In this document: in pieces, positions 7,945 through 16,319 of the stretch
Layout of the letters: each line of letters begins with the position of its first letter
How positions within the stretch are numbered: the first letter of the stretch is position 1
NCBI RefSeq assembly: GCF_001612765.1
Contig: NZ_BDBB01000058.1
Span: forward strand, 1 to 39,406
Source: Nocardia arthritidis NBRC 100137
GTDB taxonomy: Bacteria; Actinomycetota; Actinomycetes; Mycobacteriales; Mycobacteriaceae
Reading direction: 5' to 3'
DNA length: 39,406 nucleotides
Program-made: the position numbers and the translations under genes
Notes under the pieces: generated by a model
What the model saw: only the letters and a program-made list of their open reading frames with translations
Told to the model about the DNA's origin: nothing
Database searches by the model: none

Positions 7945-8679
7945 ATGACTGCGGGTGTGGAGTACACGATCGACGAGCTGGCGCGGGAGGCCGGTACGAC
8001 CGTGCGCAGCCTGCGCGTTTACCACGAGCGGGGCGTGCTGCCGCCCCCGCAGGTCAAGGGGCGTACCGGTTTCTACGGCGCCGACCACCTCAACCGGGTG
8101 CGGACCATCAGCAGGTTGCTCGATCGCGGGATCAAACTCAACGGCATCAGGGAATTGCTCAACGCCTGGGATCGTGGCGACGATCTGGGGGACATCCTCG
8201 GTGTCGCCGAGCCCGGCTCGCCCGAGGCGACCGCCGTCGACAGAGGCGAAACGATCGCGGCGACCGAACTGGCCGAGCGCTATCGCGACGTGCCCAACGG
8301 TCTGGCCCGGGTCGTCGCCGCGGGTCTGTACGAACCCGTCGACGCGGCGACCTATCGCATCGCGGATCGCCGTCTGGCGCACAGCCTCGAGCAGATGGCG
8401 GCCGTGGGCATCCCGGCCGATGAGGTGCTCGGCGAGCTGGAGAAGCTTCGCGCGGACGCCGAGCGGATCGCCCGGCGCTACGTGGATCTGTTCCGGCGTA
8501 CAGCGTGGGCATCGTTCCAGGATTCCGATCGCGGCCCGGCGCAGGTCGCCGAACTCGCGCAGCGGCTGGAGGCGACCAGGACCGTCCCGGCGGAGACTAC
8601 CGCCGAACTGGTGAACCGGCTCGTCGCAAGGTATCTCGACCAGGACGCCGAGCTGGCGGAGGCGCTGCCGGAGAGCTGA
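7945..8679 (+). CDS. MerR-family transcriptional regulator
   Basis: 244 aa. Residues 5-75 form the MerR winged helix: YTIDELAREAGTTVRSLRVY, then HERGVLPPP, RTGFYGADHLNRVR and a LLDRGIKLNGIRELL helix. The remaining 165 residues are an uncharacterised helical domain without a clear metal-binding cysteine pattern, so the inducer cannot be guessed. Start uncertain: the ATG has GAGG immediately before it, while the in-frame GTG at 7957 (MEYTIDELA) would resemble other MerR starts but lies 13 nt from the GAGG. Neighbours (DUF1707, DHFR-like) are not obviously its targets; a 26-bp palindrome lies 70 bp after its stop, before the reductase gene. Confidence 0.88.
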   Translation: MTAGVEYTIDELAREAGTTVRSLRVYHERGVLPPPQVKGRTGFYGADHLNRVRTISRLLDRGIKLNGIRELLNAWDRGDDLGDILGVAEPGSPEATAVDRGETIAATELAERYRDVPNGLARVVAAGLYEPVDAATYRIADRRLAHSLEQMAAVGIPADEVLGELEKLRADAERIARRYVDLFRRTAWASFQDSDRGPAQVAELAQRLEATRTVPAETTAELVNRLVARYLDQDAELAEALPES

Positions 8680-8749
8680 CCGGCGGCGCACTCCCGGTGG
8701 ATGGAAATACTTCTGTTTCAGATTCCCATCATTGGTGATACGTAGCAGT

Positions 8750-8775
8750 AACGTGCCGTTGATCAACGGTATATT
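8750..8775. promoter_or_regulatory. 26-bp palindromic element, copy 3
   Basis: Left half AACGTGCCGTTG, right half CAACGGTATATT; three positions off consensus and a centre that is itself a perfect TTGATCAA palindrome. It lies 147 bp upstream of the reductase gene in the gap after the MerR gene. Confidence 0.55.
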
Positions 8776-8922
8776 GGTGTCATCCGGCGCGCGCTCTCGC
8801 GCCGCGGGGCTACCTACGCTCGTCTACTTAAGTATGTCTTCCGGCCACCTACCGATGCGCCGAAGTGTCGCTCTCCCCGACAATCTGGAAGTCGCACAAG
8901 GGCAGCAGATGGGTGTGGGCAC

Positions 8923-9498
8923 ATGGGAAGCGTGACGCTGTGGATGCAGATGTCGCTCGACGGCTTCGCGGAGGGGCCGGATCAGGAAATCCACTGGCCG
9001 GTGGTGGACGAGGAACTGTGCGAGTCGTTCCTGGATGAATTACGCTCGGCCGACCTGTTCCTCTACGGCCGCAAAACATACGAGATCATGGCGTCGTTCT
9101 GGCCGACCGCCGACGTGGATCCCGCGATCTCGGAGTTCTACGTGGATTTCGCTCGGTGCTGGAAACAGACGCCCAAGGTGGTCTTCTCCCGCACCCTGTC
9201 CTCCGCGGGCTGGAACACCCGCGTGGTCCGGGACGACCTCGTCGAGGAGATCACCGCGTTGCGCGCGCAGCCGGGATGCGACATGGTCTTGTTCGGTGGC
9301 GCGGAGACGGCATCGGAGTTCATGAAACACGACCTGATCGATGAGTACCGGCTGTTCGTGCACCCGATCCTGCTCGGTGGCGGGATTCCGCTGTTCCCGA
9401 CGCCTGCCGTGGTCTCCGGGCTGCAACTCGTCGACGTGATGACCTTCGACAGCGCGGTGGTTCAGATGCACTACCAGCAGATGGCCTCCGCGAGGTAG
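8923..9498 (+). CDS. Dihydrofolate reductase / RibD C-terminal family protein
   Basis: 191 aa. Carries the family pattern: an N-terminal strand VTLWMQMSLDGFAEGPD, then LFLYGRKTYEIMASFW, a VVFSRTL strand and the C-terminal nucleotide-binding block DMVLFGGAETASEFMKHDLID with LFVHPILLGGGIPLF. Members use NADPH to reduce pterin- or pyrimidine-like substrates, but most standalone actinobacterial copies are uncharacterised; it is not the housekeeping folA type. The ATG is preceded by a weak AAGGGCAGC-type site. A 26-bp palindrome lies upstream, suggesting shared control with the permease and the exported proteins. Confidence 0.87.
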   Translation: MGSVTLWMQMSLDGFAEGPDQEIHWPVVDEELCESFLDELRSADLFLYGRKTYEIMASFWPTADVDPAISEFYVDFARCWKQTPKVVFSRTLSSAGWNTRVVRDDLVEEITALRAQPGCDMVLFGGAETASEFMKHDLIDEYRLFVHPILLGGGIPLFPTPAVVSGLQLVDVMTFDSAVVQMHYQQMASAR

Positions 9499-9592
9499 CA
9501 ATCGGCACGGGAACGGGGTCCGCTGCCCCGGTAAACGGGGGCTTGACCTTTGCATAACGTCTGATTGTCGAGCGCGCCGCCGCATCGTCGGC

Positions 9593-9598
9593 TAACTT
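9593..9598 (+). promoter_or_regulatory. -10 box of a leaderless LuxR-ATPase transcript
   Basis: TAACTT, 7 nt before the ATG at 9606, with an AT-rich spacer and no Shine-Dalgarno sequence. Confidence 0.45.
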
Positions 9599-9605
9599 TC
9601 GTTTT

Positions 9606-12137
9606 ATGTCCCTGGTTCAGGCACGTGGCGACGTGCTGCCTGCATCCACCAGTGAATTCCTCGGCCGGGAAACGGAATTGGACCGGCTGGGCGCGCTGCT
9701 GGACAGCGGCGCCCGCCTGATCACCCTGGTCGGCCCGGGCGGGATCGGCAAGACGCGGTTGGCCGCGGAGGCGTTGTGCCGCGACGCGCACGCCCGGCGC
9801 AGGCCGGTGTACTGGGCGCGGCTGGCCGGGCTGGAGGCCGACAGCACCGCCACCGCGCAGGACGTGATGCAGTCGGCCGTGCGCACCGACCTCAGTTCGC
9901 CACCGACTCATGACGCCCTGGTACGCACGTTCACCAGCGGAGACCGTTCCACCGAGCGCGCTGTCCTCGTGCTGGACAACTGCGAACACCTGCTCGGTGT
10001 GGTCGCGGCGATGATCGCCGAGTTGCTGGAATCCGCGCCCGGCCTGACCGTCCTGGCCACCAGCCGCGAACCGATCGGCTGGGCCGACGAGTACATCCTG
10101 CCCGTGCCGCCGTTGTCGCCGCGGCAGTCGCTCGAATTGTTCCGGCAGCGCGCCGAACTCATCGGGCGGGCGATTCCGGATGACCGCGAGGCGATGGCCG
10201 TCGCCGCGCGGATCTGCCGCCGGGTCGACCACAACCCGCTGTTCATCCGCCTGGCCGCGGCGCGTCTGCGGCACCAGCCGCCGGTCATGGTGCTGCGTGA
10301 ACTCACCGGCGACGCGGACGACAAACGCCTGCACTGGAACCACGGCGCACGGGCGGGCGCCGAGCAGCGCCACCGTGGTGTCTACGACGTGATCGCCTGG
10401 TCGTTCGCGCTCTGCGGCGCCTCCGAGCAGTTGTTGCTGGAGCGGCTGTCGGTCTTCGCCGCCGGGTACGAGACCGACGACGAGTCGCTGCGCGGGGGCA
10501 TCGAGCTGGACGCCGCGATCGCGGTGTGCGCCGACGACGCCCTGCCCGCGAGTGTGATCGAACGCCTGCTGGAGCGGCTCACCGAACAGTCGCTGCTGTC
10601 GGCGCATCTCACCGCGACCACGGTCAGCTGGTATCTGGTGGAAAGCGTCCGCGTGTTCGCCCGGGAGCGGCTGCGCCGCCGGGATCGCGGCGAGTTCGAC
10701 CGGCTCGCCGCGCGGCACCGCCGGTATTTCCGGGACAAGGTTGTCGCCGGGCAGGCCATCTGGCTCGGACCGCAGGATCAGGCGTGGCTGGCGTGGGCGC
10801 GCTCGGCGTGGAACGACATCGTGCTCGGCATCGAATCCGGTCTGGCCGACCCGGCGGAGGCCGTGGTCGCGCTGGAGATCGCCACTGTCCTGCTCTCGAT
10901 GAAGGTGCCGTATGTCAAGTCCGGCGCCGGTGCGCTGACCCGGTTGACCGAACGTGCGCTGGAGGCCACCCGGGCCTCCGAGCTGGGCCCTTCCGGGCTG
11001 GCCGACCTGGCCACCGCGCTGCTCGGTTGGATCTCGCTGTGGCAGGGGCGGACCGATCACATCCCGCAACTGCTCGCCGACTGCGCCAGCCTCCCACCGG
11101 GAGCCGGACCGCGCTACACCGACATCGATTTCGGGCTGCCCGCCCCGGTCGAGTGGCTGTGGGGGCTCGAGCTGATGCTCGTGCGCGGTGACCCGCGCGC
11201 CGTCACCGTCCTTGCTCGGGCCCGCCGCAAATTCGCCGAACAGGGCGATCGCATCGGCGCCGAGCGCAGCGACGTGTTCGCGGCATTCTGTTCCGCCCTC
11301 GTCGGCGACCGGCGGCAGGCGCTGGAGAACACGGCGCGATTCCTGGAGCGATCGGTGTCGTCCGGCTCGACATTGTCGCGCTCCTGGGCCGAGATCGCGC
11401 GCGCGGTGGCGCTGGCCAAACACGGGTCCGCCACCGAGGCGCTGACACTGACCCACGGTGTGCTCACCCGCTACCGCGGCGAACAGGACACCTGGACGGC
11501 GAGCTGGGCGGTGGGCGCGCACATCGTGGCGCTGGCCCAGGTCCTCGTCGCGCAGCGGGCCGAGGGCGGTGATCCCGCCGCGGCCGCGGACACCGCGCGG
11601 GAAATCGCCTATCTGGTGGGCGGATTCAAGACGCGTCAGCGTTCGATGGGGATATCCGTCGACCGGGTTCCGCTGATCGCCGCCGAGATGCGCCGCGCCG
11701 CGGAGGTCTCCCGCGCGGTGCTCGGCGACCGCGCCTACGCCTCCGCCGAACGCAGGACGCGGCTGCGTCCCGAGCTGGACGCGCTGTGGTGTCCCGCCCC
11801 GGAGCCGGCGCCGCCCGCCCGGCGGCCGGACCGGCCGGCCTCTTCCCGGCCGGTGTCGCGGCGGCCCGCCGCGCGCTGGAGCGAGCTGTCGGAGGCCGAA
11901 CGCGACGTCGCCGTCTTCGCGGCGGCGGGCTGGCCCAACAGCGCCATCGCAGGCCGCAGGCGCAGCTCGATCCGGACCGTCGACGCGCAGGTGGCCGCCA
12001 TCCGGCAGAAGCTGATGATCGCCTCTCGCACCGACATCGCGGCCCACATCCCCGACGAGCTCGCCGACCGGGTCCGGTACGAATCCGAGCGGCGGCCCAG
12101 CCGTAGCCGCAAAGGTAGGACAGGACGCGCCCATTAG
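9606..12137 (+). CDS. Large ATP-binding LuxR-type regulator (first of tandem pair)
   Basis: 843 aa. Residues about 18-330 are a STAND/NB-ARC-like ATPase: FLGRETELDRL, Walker A GPGGIGKT at 43-50, Walker B VLVLDN at 120-125, then the TSREP sensor motif and NPLFIRLAA (a GLPL-like motif). A long helical region without sharp repeats follows. Residues 759 to about 818 are a LuxR helix-turn-helix: SEAERDVAVFAAAGWPNSAIA followed by SSIRTVDAQVAAIRQKL. It resembles LAL-type and similar signal-sensing ATPase regulators, presumably binding DNA when ATP and a ligand are bound; ligand unknown. A close paralog follows 41 bp downstream. Base composition is normal for the window, so there is no sign of recent transfer. 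Confidence 0.88.
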   Translation: MSLVQARGDVLPASTSEFLGRETELDRLGALLDSGARLITLVGPGGIGKTRLAAEALCRDAHARRRPVYWARLAGLEADSTATAQDVMQSAVRTDLSSPPTHDALVRTFTSGDRSTERAVLVLDNCEHLLGVVAAMIAELLESAPGLTVLATSREPIGWADEYILPVPPLSPRQSLELFRQRAELIGRAIPDDREAMAVAARICRRVDHNPLFIRLAAARLRHQPPVMVLRELTGDADDKRLHWNHGARAGAEQRHRGVYDVIAWSFALCGASEQLLLERLSVFAAGYETDDESLRGGIELDAAIAVCADDALPASVIERLLERLTEQSLLSAHLTATTVSWYLVESVRVFARERLRRRDRGEFDRLAARHRRYFRDKVVAGQAIWLGPQDQAWLAWARSAWNDIVLGIESGLADPAEAVVALEIATVLLSMKVPYVKSGAGALTRLTERALEATRASELGPSGLADLATALLGWISLWQGRTDHIPQLLADCASLPPGAGPRYTDIDFGLPAPVEWLWGLELMLVRGDPRAVTVLARARRKFAEQGDRIGAERSDVFAAFCSALVGDRRQALENTARFLERSVSSGSTLSRSWAEIARAVALAKHGSATEALTLTHGVLTRYRGEQDTWTASWAVGAHIVALAQVLVAQRAEGGDPAAAADTAREIAYLVGGFKTRQRSMGISVDRVPLIAAEMRRAAEVSRAVLGDRAYASAERRTRLRPELDALWCPAPEPAPPARRPDRPASSRPVSRRPAARWSELSEAERDVAVFAAAGWPNSAIAGRRRSSIRTVDAQVAAIRQKLMIASRTDIAAHIPDELADRVRYESERRPSRSRKGRTGRAH

Positions 12138-12178
12138 GCTGCTCGAGCAGTGGTTTCCGGATCGGTAGGTGTGTCGGC

Positions 12179-14728
12179 ATGTCGGAGGTGAGCAGCGGCG
12201 GCGGCAACGGCCCCGTCGCGCCCGCGGAGTTCGTGGGCAGGCATGCCGAACTGCGGCGGATAGACGCCTTGCTGAACTCGTCGAGCGCCCGGCTGATCAC
12301 CCTGGTCGGGCCCGGTGGCATCGGCAAGACGACGCTGGCGGTGGAAGCCGTGCGCAGATACCGCGGCGGGGCGCGGCACACGGTGTACTGGACGCGCCTG
12401 GCCCGTCTCGCGCCCGGCGCGGAGACGGGAACGGTCGCCGAGGAAGTGCTCTTGTCCGTCGCGAAGAACGGCATAGTGGGCCGCTCCGCCTGGGACGGGC
12501 TGCTGGAGACCCTCACCGGTGCCGGCGCCGACGACGACGAGGCGCACCGGACCATCCTGGTGCTGGACAACTGCGAACACGTGCTGGGCGGCGTCGGTCC
12601 GCTCGTCATCGGCCTGCTGCAGGAAATCCCCGGCTTGACCATCGTCGCGACCAGCCGGGAGCCGGTCGGCTGGATCGACGAGCAGTTGGTGACGGTGCCG
12701 CCGCTGTCCAGCGTGCACGCCCTGGAACTGTTCCGGCGGCGAGCCGAGCGCACCGGACGGCCGATTCCCGAGGACCCCGGACAGCTCGCCATCGCCACCC
12801 GCATCTGCGGGCACGTCGACAACAATCCGCTGTTCATCCGCTTGGCCGCGGCGCGGCTGCTGCACCGGCCACCCGCGATCGTGTTGCGCGAGTTGTCCGG
12901 CGACACCGACGATCGCCGCCTGCAGTGGACGCACGGGGCCAGGGGTGGCGTCGGCGAACGGCACCGCAGCGTGCGCGACGTGATCGCCTGGTCCTACGGT
13001 CTGTGCACCGCGCCCGAACAGTTGCTGTTGGAGCGCTTGTCGGTCTTCGCCACCGGTTGCGACGCCGAGAACGATGAGACGCAGTCCGGCGGGGCCGAAG
13101 TGGACGCGATCGTGGCTGTCTGCGCGGACACGGCGCTACCGCCCGAGCGGATCGAGGGACTGCTCGAGCGCCTGGTCGAACGCTCGCTGCTGTCGGCCCA
13201 CATCACCGCGGCGACGGTGCGCTACTACCTGCTGGAGAGCGTCCGGGTCTTCGTGCGGGACCGGCTGTCCACCCGTGGCGACCATCTGGACGAAGCGCGA
13301 CTGCTCGCCCGGCATCGACGGCACTACCGCGACCGTGTCGCCGCGGGGCCTGCCACCTGGTACGGCCCACGGGAACAGGAGTGGATCGCGTGGGCGCGAG
13401 CGGCGTGGGACAACATTCTCATCGCGGTGGAGACCAGCCTCACCGACCCGGAGGAGGCGGTGGTCGGACTGGAGACAGCCGCGACGCTGATGGCGCTGCG
13501 TGTGCCGTTCATCACCGGCTCCAACCGGGCCATCACCAGTCTGACCGAGCAGGCCCTGGAGGTCACCGCGCAGGTCGAGCCGCCGCCGACCCGGCTGCGG
13601 ATCAATGCGACCGCGCTGGTGGGCTGGATCGCCATCTGGCAGGGCAGGCACGCCTACACCGCGCAATTGCTGGACGAATGCGCCGCGGAGTGCCTCCCCT
13701 CGGAACTGCGGGCCGGCTGGCGTGAGACGACGGCGACCGACCTCGGCTTGCCCGCCGCGGTGGAATTCACCTGGGGCCTCGAACTCCTGCTGATCCACCT
13801 CGACCTGCGAGCGGTGGACGTCTTGGCCAGGGCGCGCCGGAAGTTCGCCGTTCTGGGCGACCGGGCGGGGGAGCAGCGCAGCGAACTGTTCGAGGCCCTC
13901 ACCTACGCGAACCTGGGCGAGGCGGACGTCGCGCTCGGGGCCGCGCGCAGGCATCTGGACCGGGCAGTGGCTTCCGACGCGGGCTGGGCGACCTCCTGGG
14001 CGGAGCTGGCCTGGATGATCGCGGTGTCCCGGCACGGCGATCCACGGGAGGCGGTGAAACTCGGGCAGTCCACCCTGGAGCGCTTGTTGATCACCGGCGA
14101 CACCTGGACGGCGGGATGGGTCGCGCACTTCAGCATGATGGCGCTGACCTATTTGCTGTCCGCCCGGATCGAGGCGGGCGACACCGGCAGTGCCGAAGCG
14201 ATCGCCGCCGCCACCGAGATCGCCCATCTGCAAGGCGGAATCGCCACGCTGCACCGCTCGATGGGAATCGTCGCCGACCGGGTGACGCTGGTAGCCCGCG
14301 GCACCGCTCGGGCCGTCGTGGCGGTCACCGCGGTCATCGGCGCCGATGCCCACGCGGCGGCGGTCCAGCGTGGCGCCCGGTTGCGTCCCGAACGCGACGA
14401 ACTGCAATTGCTGTTGCTCGGCAGATTGCCGGTCGACAAGCTGCCGAACCCGCGTCCGCAGGCCAGGTCGACCGCCTCGCGCTGGGAGGAGCTGACGCCG
14501 GCGGAACGCGAAGTCGCGGTGCTGGCCGCGGCGGGCTGGGCCAACAGTGCCATCGCCGCCCGCCGGGGCAGTTCCATCCGGACGGTCGATGCCCAGGTGG
14601 CGTCCGTGCGCAGGAAGCTGATGGCGGCCACCAGAGCCGACATCAGCTGGCACGTGCCGGATCACCTCGCCGAGCGGATCCGGCTGGAATCCGAGCGGCG
14701 GCCCGCGCGAACGCGAGCACGCCCGTGA
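12179..14728 (+). CDS. Large ATP-binding LuxR-type regulator (second of tandem pair)
   Basis: 849 aa paralog of the preceding gene, colinear over its whole length: FVGRHAELRRI, Walker A GPGGIGKT at 44-51, Walker B ILVLDNCEH, TSREPVGW, NPLFIRLAAARLL, and a C-terminal LuxR domain with LTPAEREVAVLAAAGWANSA and SIRTVDAQVASVRRKLM. By eye more than half of the residues are identical in the ATPase part, so the pair arose by tandem duplication and then diverged, mostly in the middle helical part. The start follows GGTAGGTG. The two genes are probably co-transcribed (41-bp gap), and the strong hairpin at the stop codon ends the unit. Ligand and targets are unknown. Confidence 0.88.
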   Translation: MSEVSSGGGNGPVAPAEFVGRHAELRRIDALLNSSSARLITLVGPGGIGKTTLAVEAVRRYRGGARHTVYWTRLARLAPGAETGTVAEEVLLSVAKNGIVGRSAWDGLLETLTGAGADDDEAHRTILVLDNCEHVLGGVGPLVIGLLQEIPGLTIVATSREPVGWIDEQLVTVPPLSSVHALELFRRRAERTGRPIPEDPGQLAIATRICGHVDNNPLFIRLAAARLLHRPPAIVLRELSGDTDDRRLQWTHGARGGVGERHRSVRDVIAWSYGLCTAPEQLLLERLSVFATGCDAENDETQSGGAEVDAIVAVCADTALPPERIEGLLERLVERSLLSAHITAATVRYYLLESVRVFVRDRLSTRGDHLDEARLLARHRRHYRDRVAAGPATWYGPREQEWIAWARAAWDNILIAVETSLTDPEEAVVGLETAATLMALRVPFITGSNRAITSLTEQALEVTAQVEPPPTRLRINATALVGWIAIWQGRHAYTAQLLDECAAECLPSELRAGWRETTATDLGLPAAVEFTWGLELLLIHLDLRAVDVLARARRKFAVLGDRAGEQRSELFEALTYANLGEADVALGAARRHLDRAVASDAGWATSWAELAWMIAVSRHGDPREAVKLGQSTLERLLITGDTWTAGWVAHFSMMALTYLLSARIEAGDTGSAEAIAAATEIAHLQGGIATLHRSMGIVADRVTLVARGTARAVVAVTAVIGADAHAAAVQRGARLRPERDELQLLLLGRLPVDKLPNPRPQARSTASRWEELTPAEREVAVLAAAGWANSAIAARRGSSIRTVDAQVASVRRKLMAATRADISWHVPDHLAERIRLESERRPARTRARP

Positions 14729-14752
14729 CCGTGGTGACGGTCACGGACGTGC
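14717..14752. terminator. Hairpin ending the LuxR pair and the convergent exported-protein gene
   Basis: Perfect 10-bp stem with a GGTG loop (14723-14732 with 14737-14746), extended by five more pairs after one mismatch. It overlaps the LuxR stop codon at 14726-14728 and serves the convergent gene ending at 14773 as well. Confidence 0.75.
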
Positions 14753-14772
14753 GATAGCGGAGATCGGGCAGG

Positions 14773-15318
14773 TCAGGTCAGCGAGCCGTCGTAGCACAGG
14801 CTCGACGACCGCCAGGACCGCTGCGGCCCGCTACCGGGATCGAAGGCCCACTGGTCGATCGAGCCGGCGGCCTTCCACCACAGCGCGCCGCGTCCGTCCG
14901 AGACCACCTGGTAGACGTCCTCGGAACCCTCGATGAGCTGGCTGCCGACGCAGTAGTCGTTGTACTCCGTGCCGTACTGCCGGGCGCCGGGGCTGAACAG
15001 GCCGGCGGGGTGGGCGTAGGCGCCCGGGTTCGGCACGGTGCTTGCCTGCCGAGCGGGGGCGCCCCGATGCCAGTACGGCCCGCCCAGTCCGTCGGTTCCG
15101 CAGGCGAAGTTCCAGCCCCCTGCGACGACCGTGGTGCCCTGGCCGTAGGCGCCCCCAGCCCAGAGGCAGGCAGCGCCCTGAGCCTCGGCGGTGCCCGCGC
15201 CGAGGCTCAGGCCGCCCGCCGCCACCGCTGCCGCCGCCAGCAGGGTGAGCGTCCGTGCCGTGCCGCCGCGCTTGTTGTCACACGCGGTCGGCCGGCGAAG
15301 CCCACTGATCTTGATCAT
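14773..15318 (-). CDS. Small secreted protein, unknown function
   Basis: 181 aa. A basic N-region with arginines and lysines is followed by a hydrophobic stretch (TLTLLAAAAVAAGGLSLGAG) and a likely signal-peptidase site after TAEA, giving a mature protein of about 135 aa. The mature part has four cysteines (CLWAGG, NFACGTDG, DYCVGS, SLCYDG), suggesting two disulfides, and is rich in Gly, Trp and Tyr, as in secreted domains of actinobacteria. I do not recognise the family. AAGAGAA precedes the ATG, and a 26-bp palindrome lies 64 bp upstream of the start, so it probably belongs to the same regulon as the other palindrome-bearing genes. Confidence 0.8.
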   Translation of the reverse strand: MIKISGLRRPTACDNKRGGTARTLTLLAAAAVAAGGLSLGAGTAEAQGAACLWAGGAYGQGTTVVAGGWNFACGTDGLGGPYWHRGAPARQASTVPNPGAYAHPAGLFSPGARQYGTEYNDYCVGSQLIEGSEDVYQVVSDGRGALWWKAAGSIDQWAFDPGSGPQRSWRSSSLCYDGSLT

Positions 15319-15381
15319 GAGTGTTTCTCTTTCGTGCGTTACCCCGGCCGGAGTGGATTCCGGGGTGGTGATACTTCAAGT

Positions 15382-15407
15382 AATGTGCCGCTAGGTAGCG
15401 GGACGAT
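15382..15407. promoter_or_regulatory. 26-bp palindromic element, copy 4
   Basis: Left half AATGTGCCGCTA, right half TAGCGGGACGAT, two positions off consensus. It lies 64 bp upstream of the minus-strand secreted-protein gene. Read on that strand, it and the sequence after it (ACATT, then GAAGT) resemble copy 2 and its downstream sequence. Confidence 0.6.
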
Positions 15408-15466
15408 CAGTCCAGAGGGACGTCACGGAAGGTTTCAGAGTGCGAGAGGGTGGACCGCTTCCGCGG

Positions 15467-15841
15467 TCACCGGCACCAGGCGGCCTGCGCGCGGCAGACG
15501 GTGTAGCCGGTGCCGTCCGGGCGGGCCACGCGCGACCAGCTCGGGCCGTCGGAATCGTCGCCGGTGGTGATGTCGCCCGGTGCCGCCTGGTTCTGCCGCT
15601 GGCGGTAGTCCCGGATGGCCTGGTCGGCCTCTTCGGCGTCCAGCCGGTCGCTGTCGCGATGGTGGTAGCCCATCGGGTCGATGTGGTGCCAACCGGTGGT
15701 GTCACCCGTGCCGTTGCGCGGGTTCGACGGACCCGAGTGCGATTCCGCGCCCGCGATGCCCGCGGCGCCCGCGGTGAGCGTGCCGACGATCGCGGCACAA
15801 GCGAGCAGTCTGGCGGCGAAATGGGTGGTGTTGGCGGTCAT
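15467..15841 (-). CDS. Small secreted protein, unknown function
   Basis: 124 aa from the ATG at 15841, chosen because GGAGAC precedes it and because it overlaps the upstream stop as ATGA; an earlier in-frame start at 15874 has no ribosome site. Residues 1-32 form a signal peptide (ARLLACAAIVGTLTAGAAG, cleavage likely after IAGA). The mature part of about 90 aa is hydrophilic, with a histidine-rich patch (GWHHIDPMGYHHRDSD), an acidic helix (LDAEEADQAIRDYRQRQ) and two cysteines at the very end (TVCRAQAAWC) that could form a disulfide. The family is not recognised. It is probably translated together with the upstream small ORF. Confidence 0.75.
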   Translation of the reverse strand: MTANTTHFAARLLACAAIVGTLTAGAAGIAGAESHSGPSNPRNGTGDTTGWHHIDPMGYHHRDSDRLDAEEADQAIRDYRQRQNQAAPGDITTGDDSDGPSWSRVARPDGTGYTVCRAQAAWCR

Positions 15842-16218
15842 CGTAAGTCTCCGTTCGGATTTCGCGCTGCGCACGGTGGCACGGCGCGAGCTGCGGCGGT
15901 GCGGCGAACGTCGGTGGTCGGAGTTGCCGCGCGAGGTGGGGGCGGGGAGGGGATCGGGGTGGCATCCGTCGCGGACGTGTCGTCCGCGGGGCGGTGCCGA
16001 TCGGCTCGGTCCCGGTCGTCGGAATGGGGAGAGCCCGGCCTGTCGTATCCGTGGCGGCCCGGGTCTGCTGCGGGGCGCGGGGTCGCGACGATCGTGTCGG
16101 GCCCGGCCAGCGCTTCGGTCGGCGCCGGGGTTTCCGGCGTGGCCGCTATCGCGCTCACGATCAGCGGGCGGACGAGCCAGGTCTGTGTCCGTCGCTGGTG
16201 CGGCGTGATGCCGGTCAT
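15838..16218 (-). CDS. Small proline- and arginine-rich ORF coupled to the next exported protein
   Basis: 126 aa. Its TGA overlaps the ATG of the following gene (ATGA), the classic arrangement for translational coupling, and most of its codons end in G or C like neighbouring genes. A short hydrophobic segment near the N-terminus (TWLVRPLIVSAIAA) is followed by Pro/Ala-rich and then Asp/Arg-rich low-complexity sequence, so a weak signal sequence or anchor is possible. The start region GAACGGA...ATGACCG closely resembles that of the following gene, hinting at duplication of the start region. It could also be a non-functional leader. A 26-bp palindrome lies 75 bp upstream. Confidence 0.5.
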   Translation of the reverse strand: MTGITPHQRRTQTWLVRPLIVSAIAATPETPAPTEALAGPDTIVATPRPAADPGRHGYDRPGSPHSDDRDRADRHRPADDTSATDATPIPSPPPPRAATPTTDVRRTAAARAVPPCAARNPNGDLR

Positions 16219-16293
16219 CGTTCGCGTCCGTTCATCTCGCCACCTCGGGATCTTGAATCGGTCCGGTGTAGTCCGACCCGTGGGTCCCTATCT

Positions 16294-16319
16294 ATCGTGC
16301 CGTTGGATAACGTCACATT
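16294..16319. promoter_or_regulatory. 26-bp palindromic element, copy 5
   Basis: Left half ATCGTGCCGTTG, right half TAACGTCACATT, three positions off consensus. It lies 75 bp upstream of the coupled small-protein pair on the minus strand. Confidence 0.55.

Noticed and set aside
9471..12134. Very long open frame (over 880 codons) antisense to the first LuxR-ATPase gene
   Set aside because: GC-rich genes routinely leave an open frame on the opposite strand. Its product is Gly/Arg/Gln-rich with no domain, while the sense frame has complete Walker and LuxR motifs.
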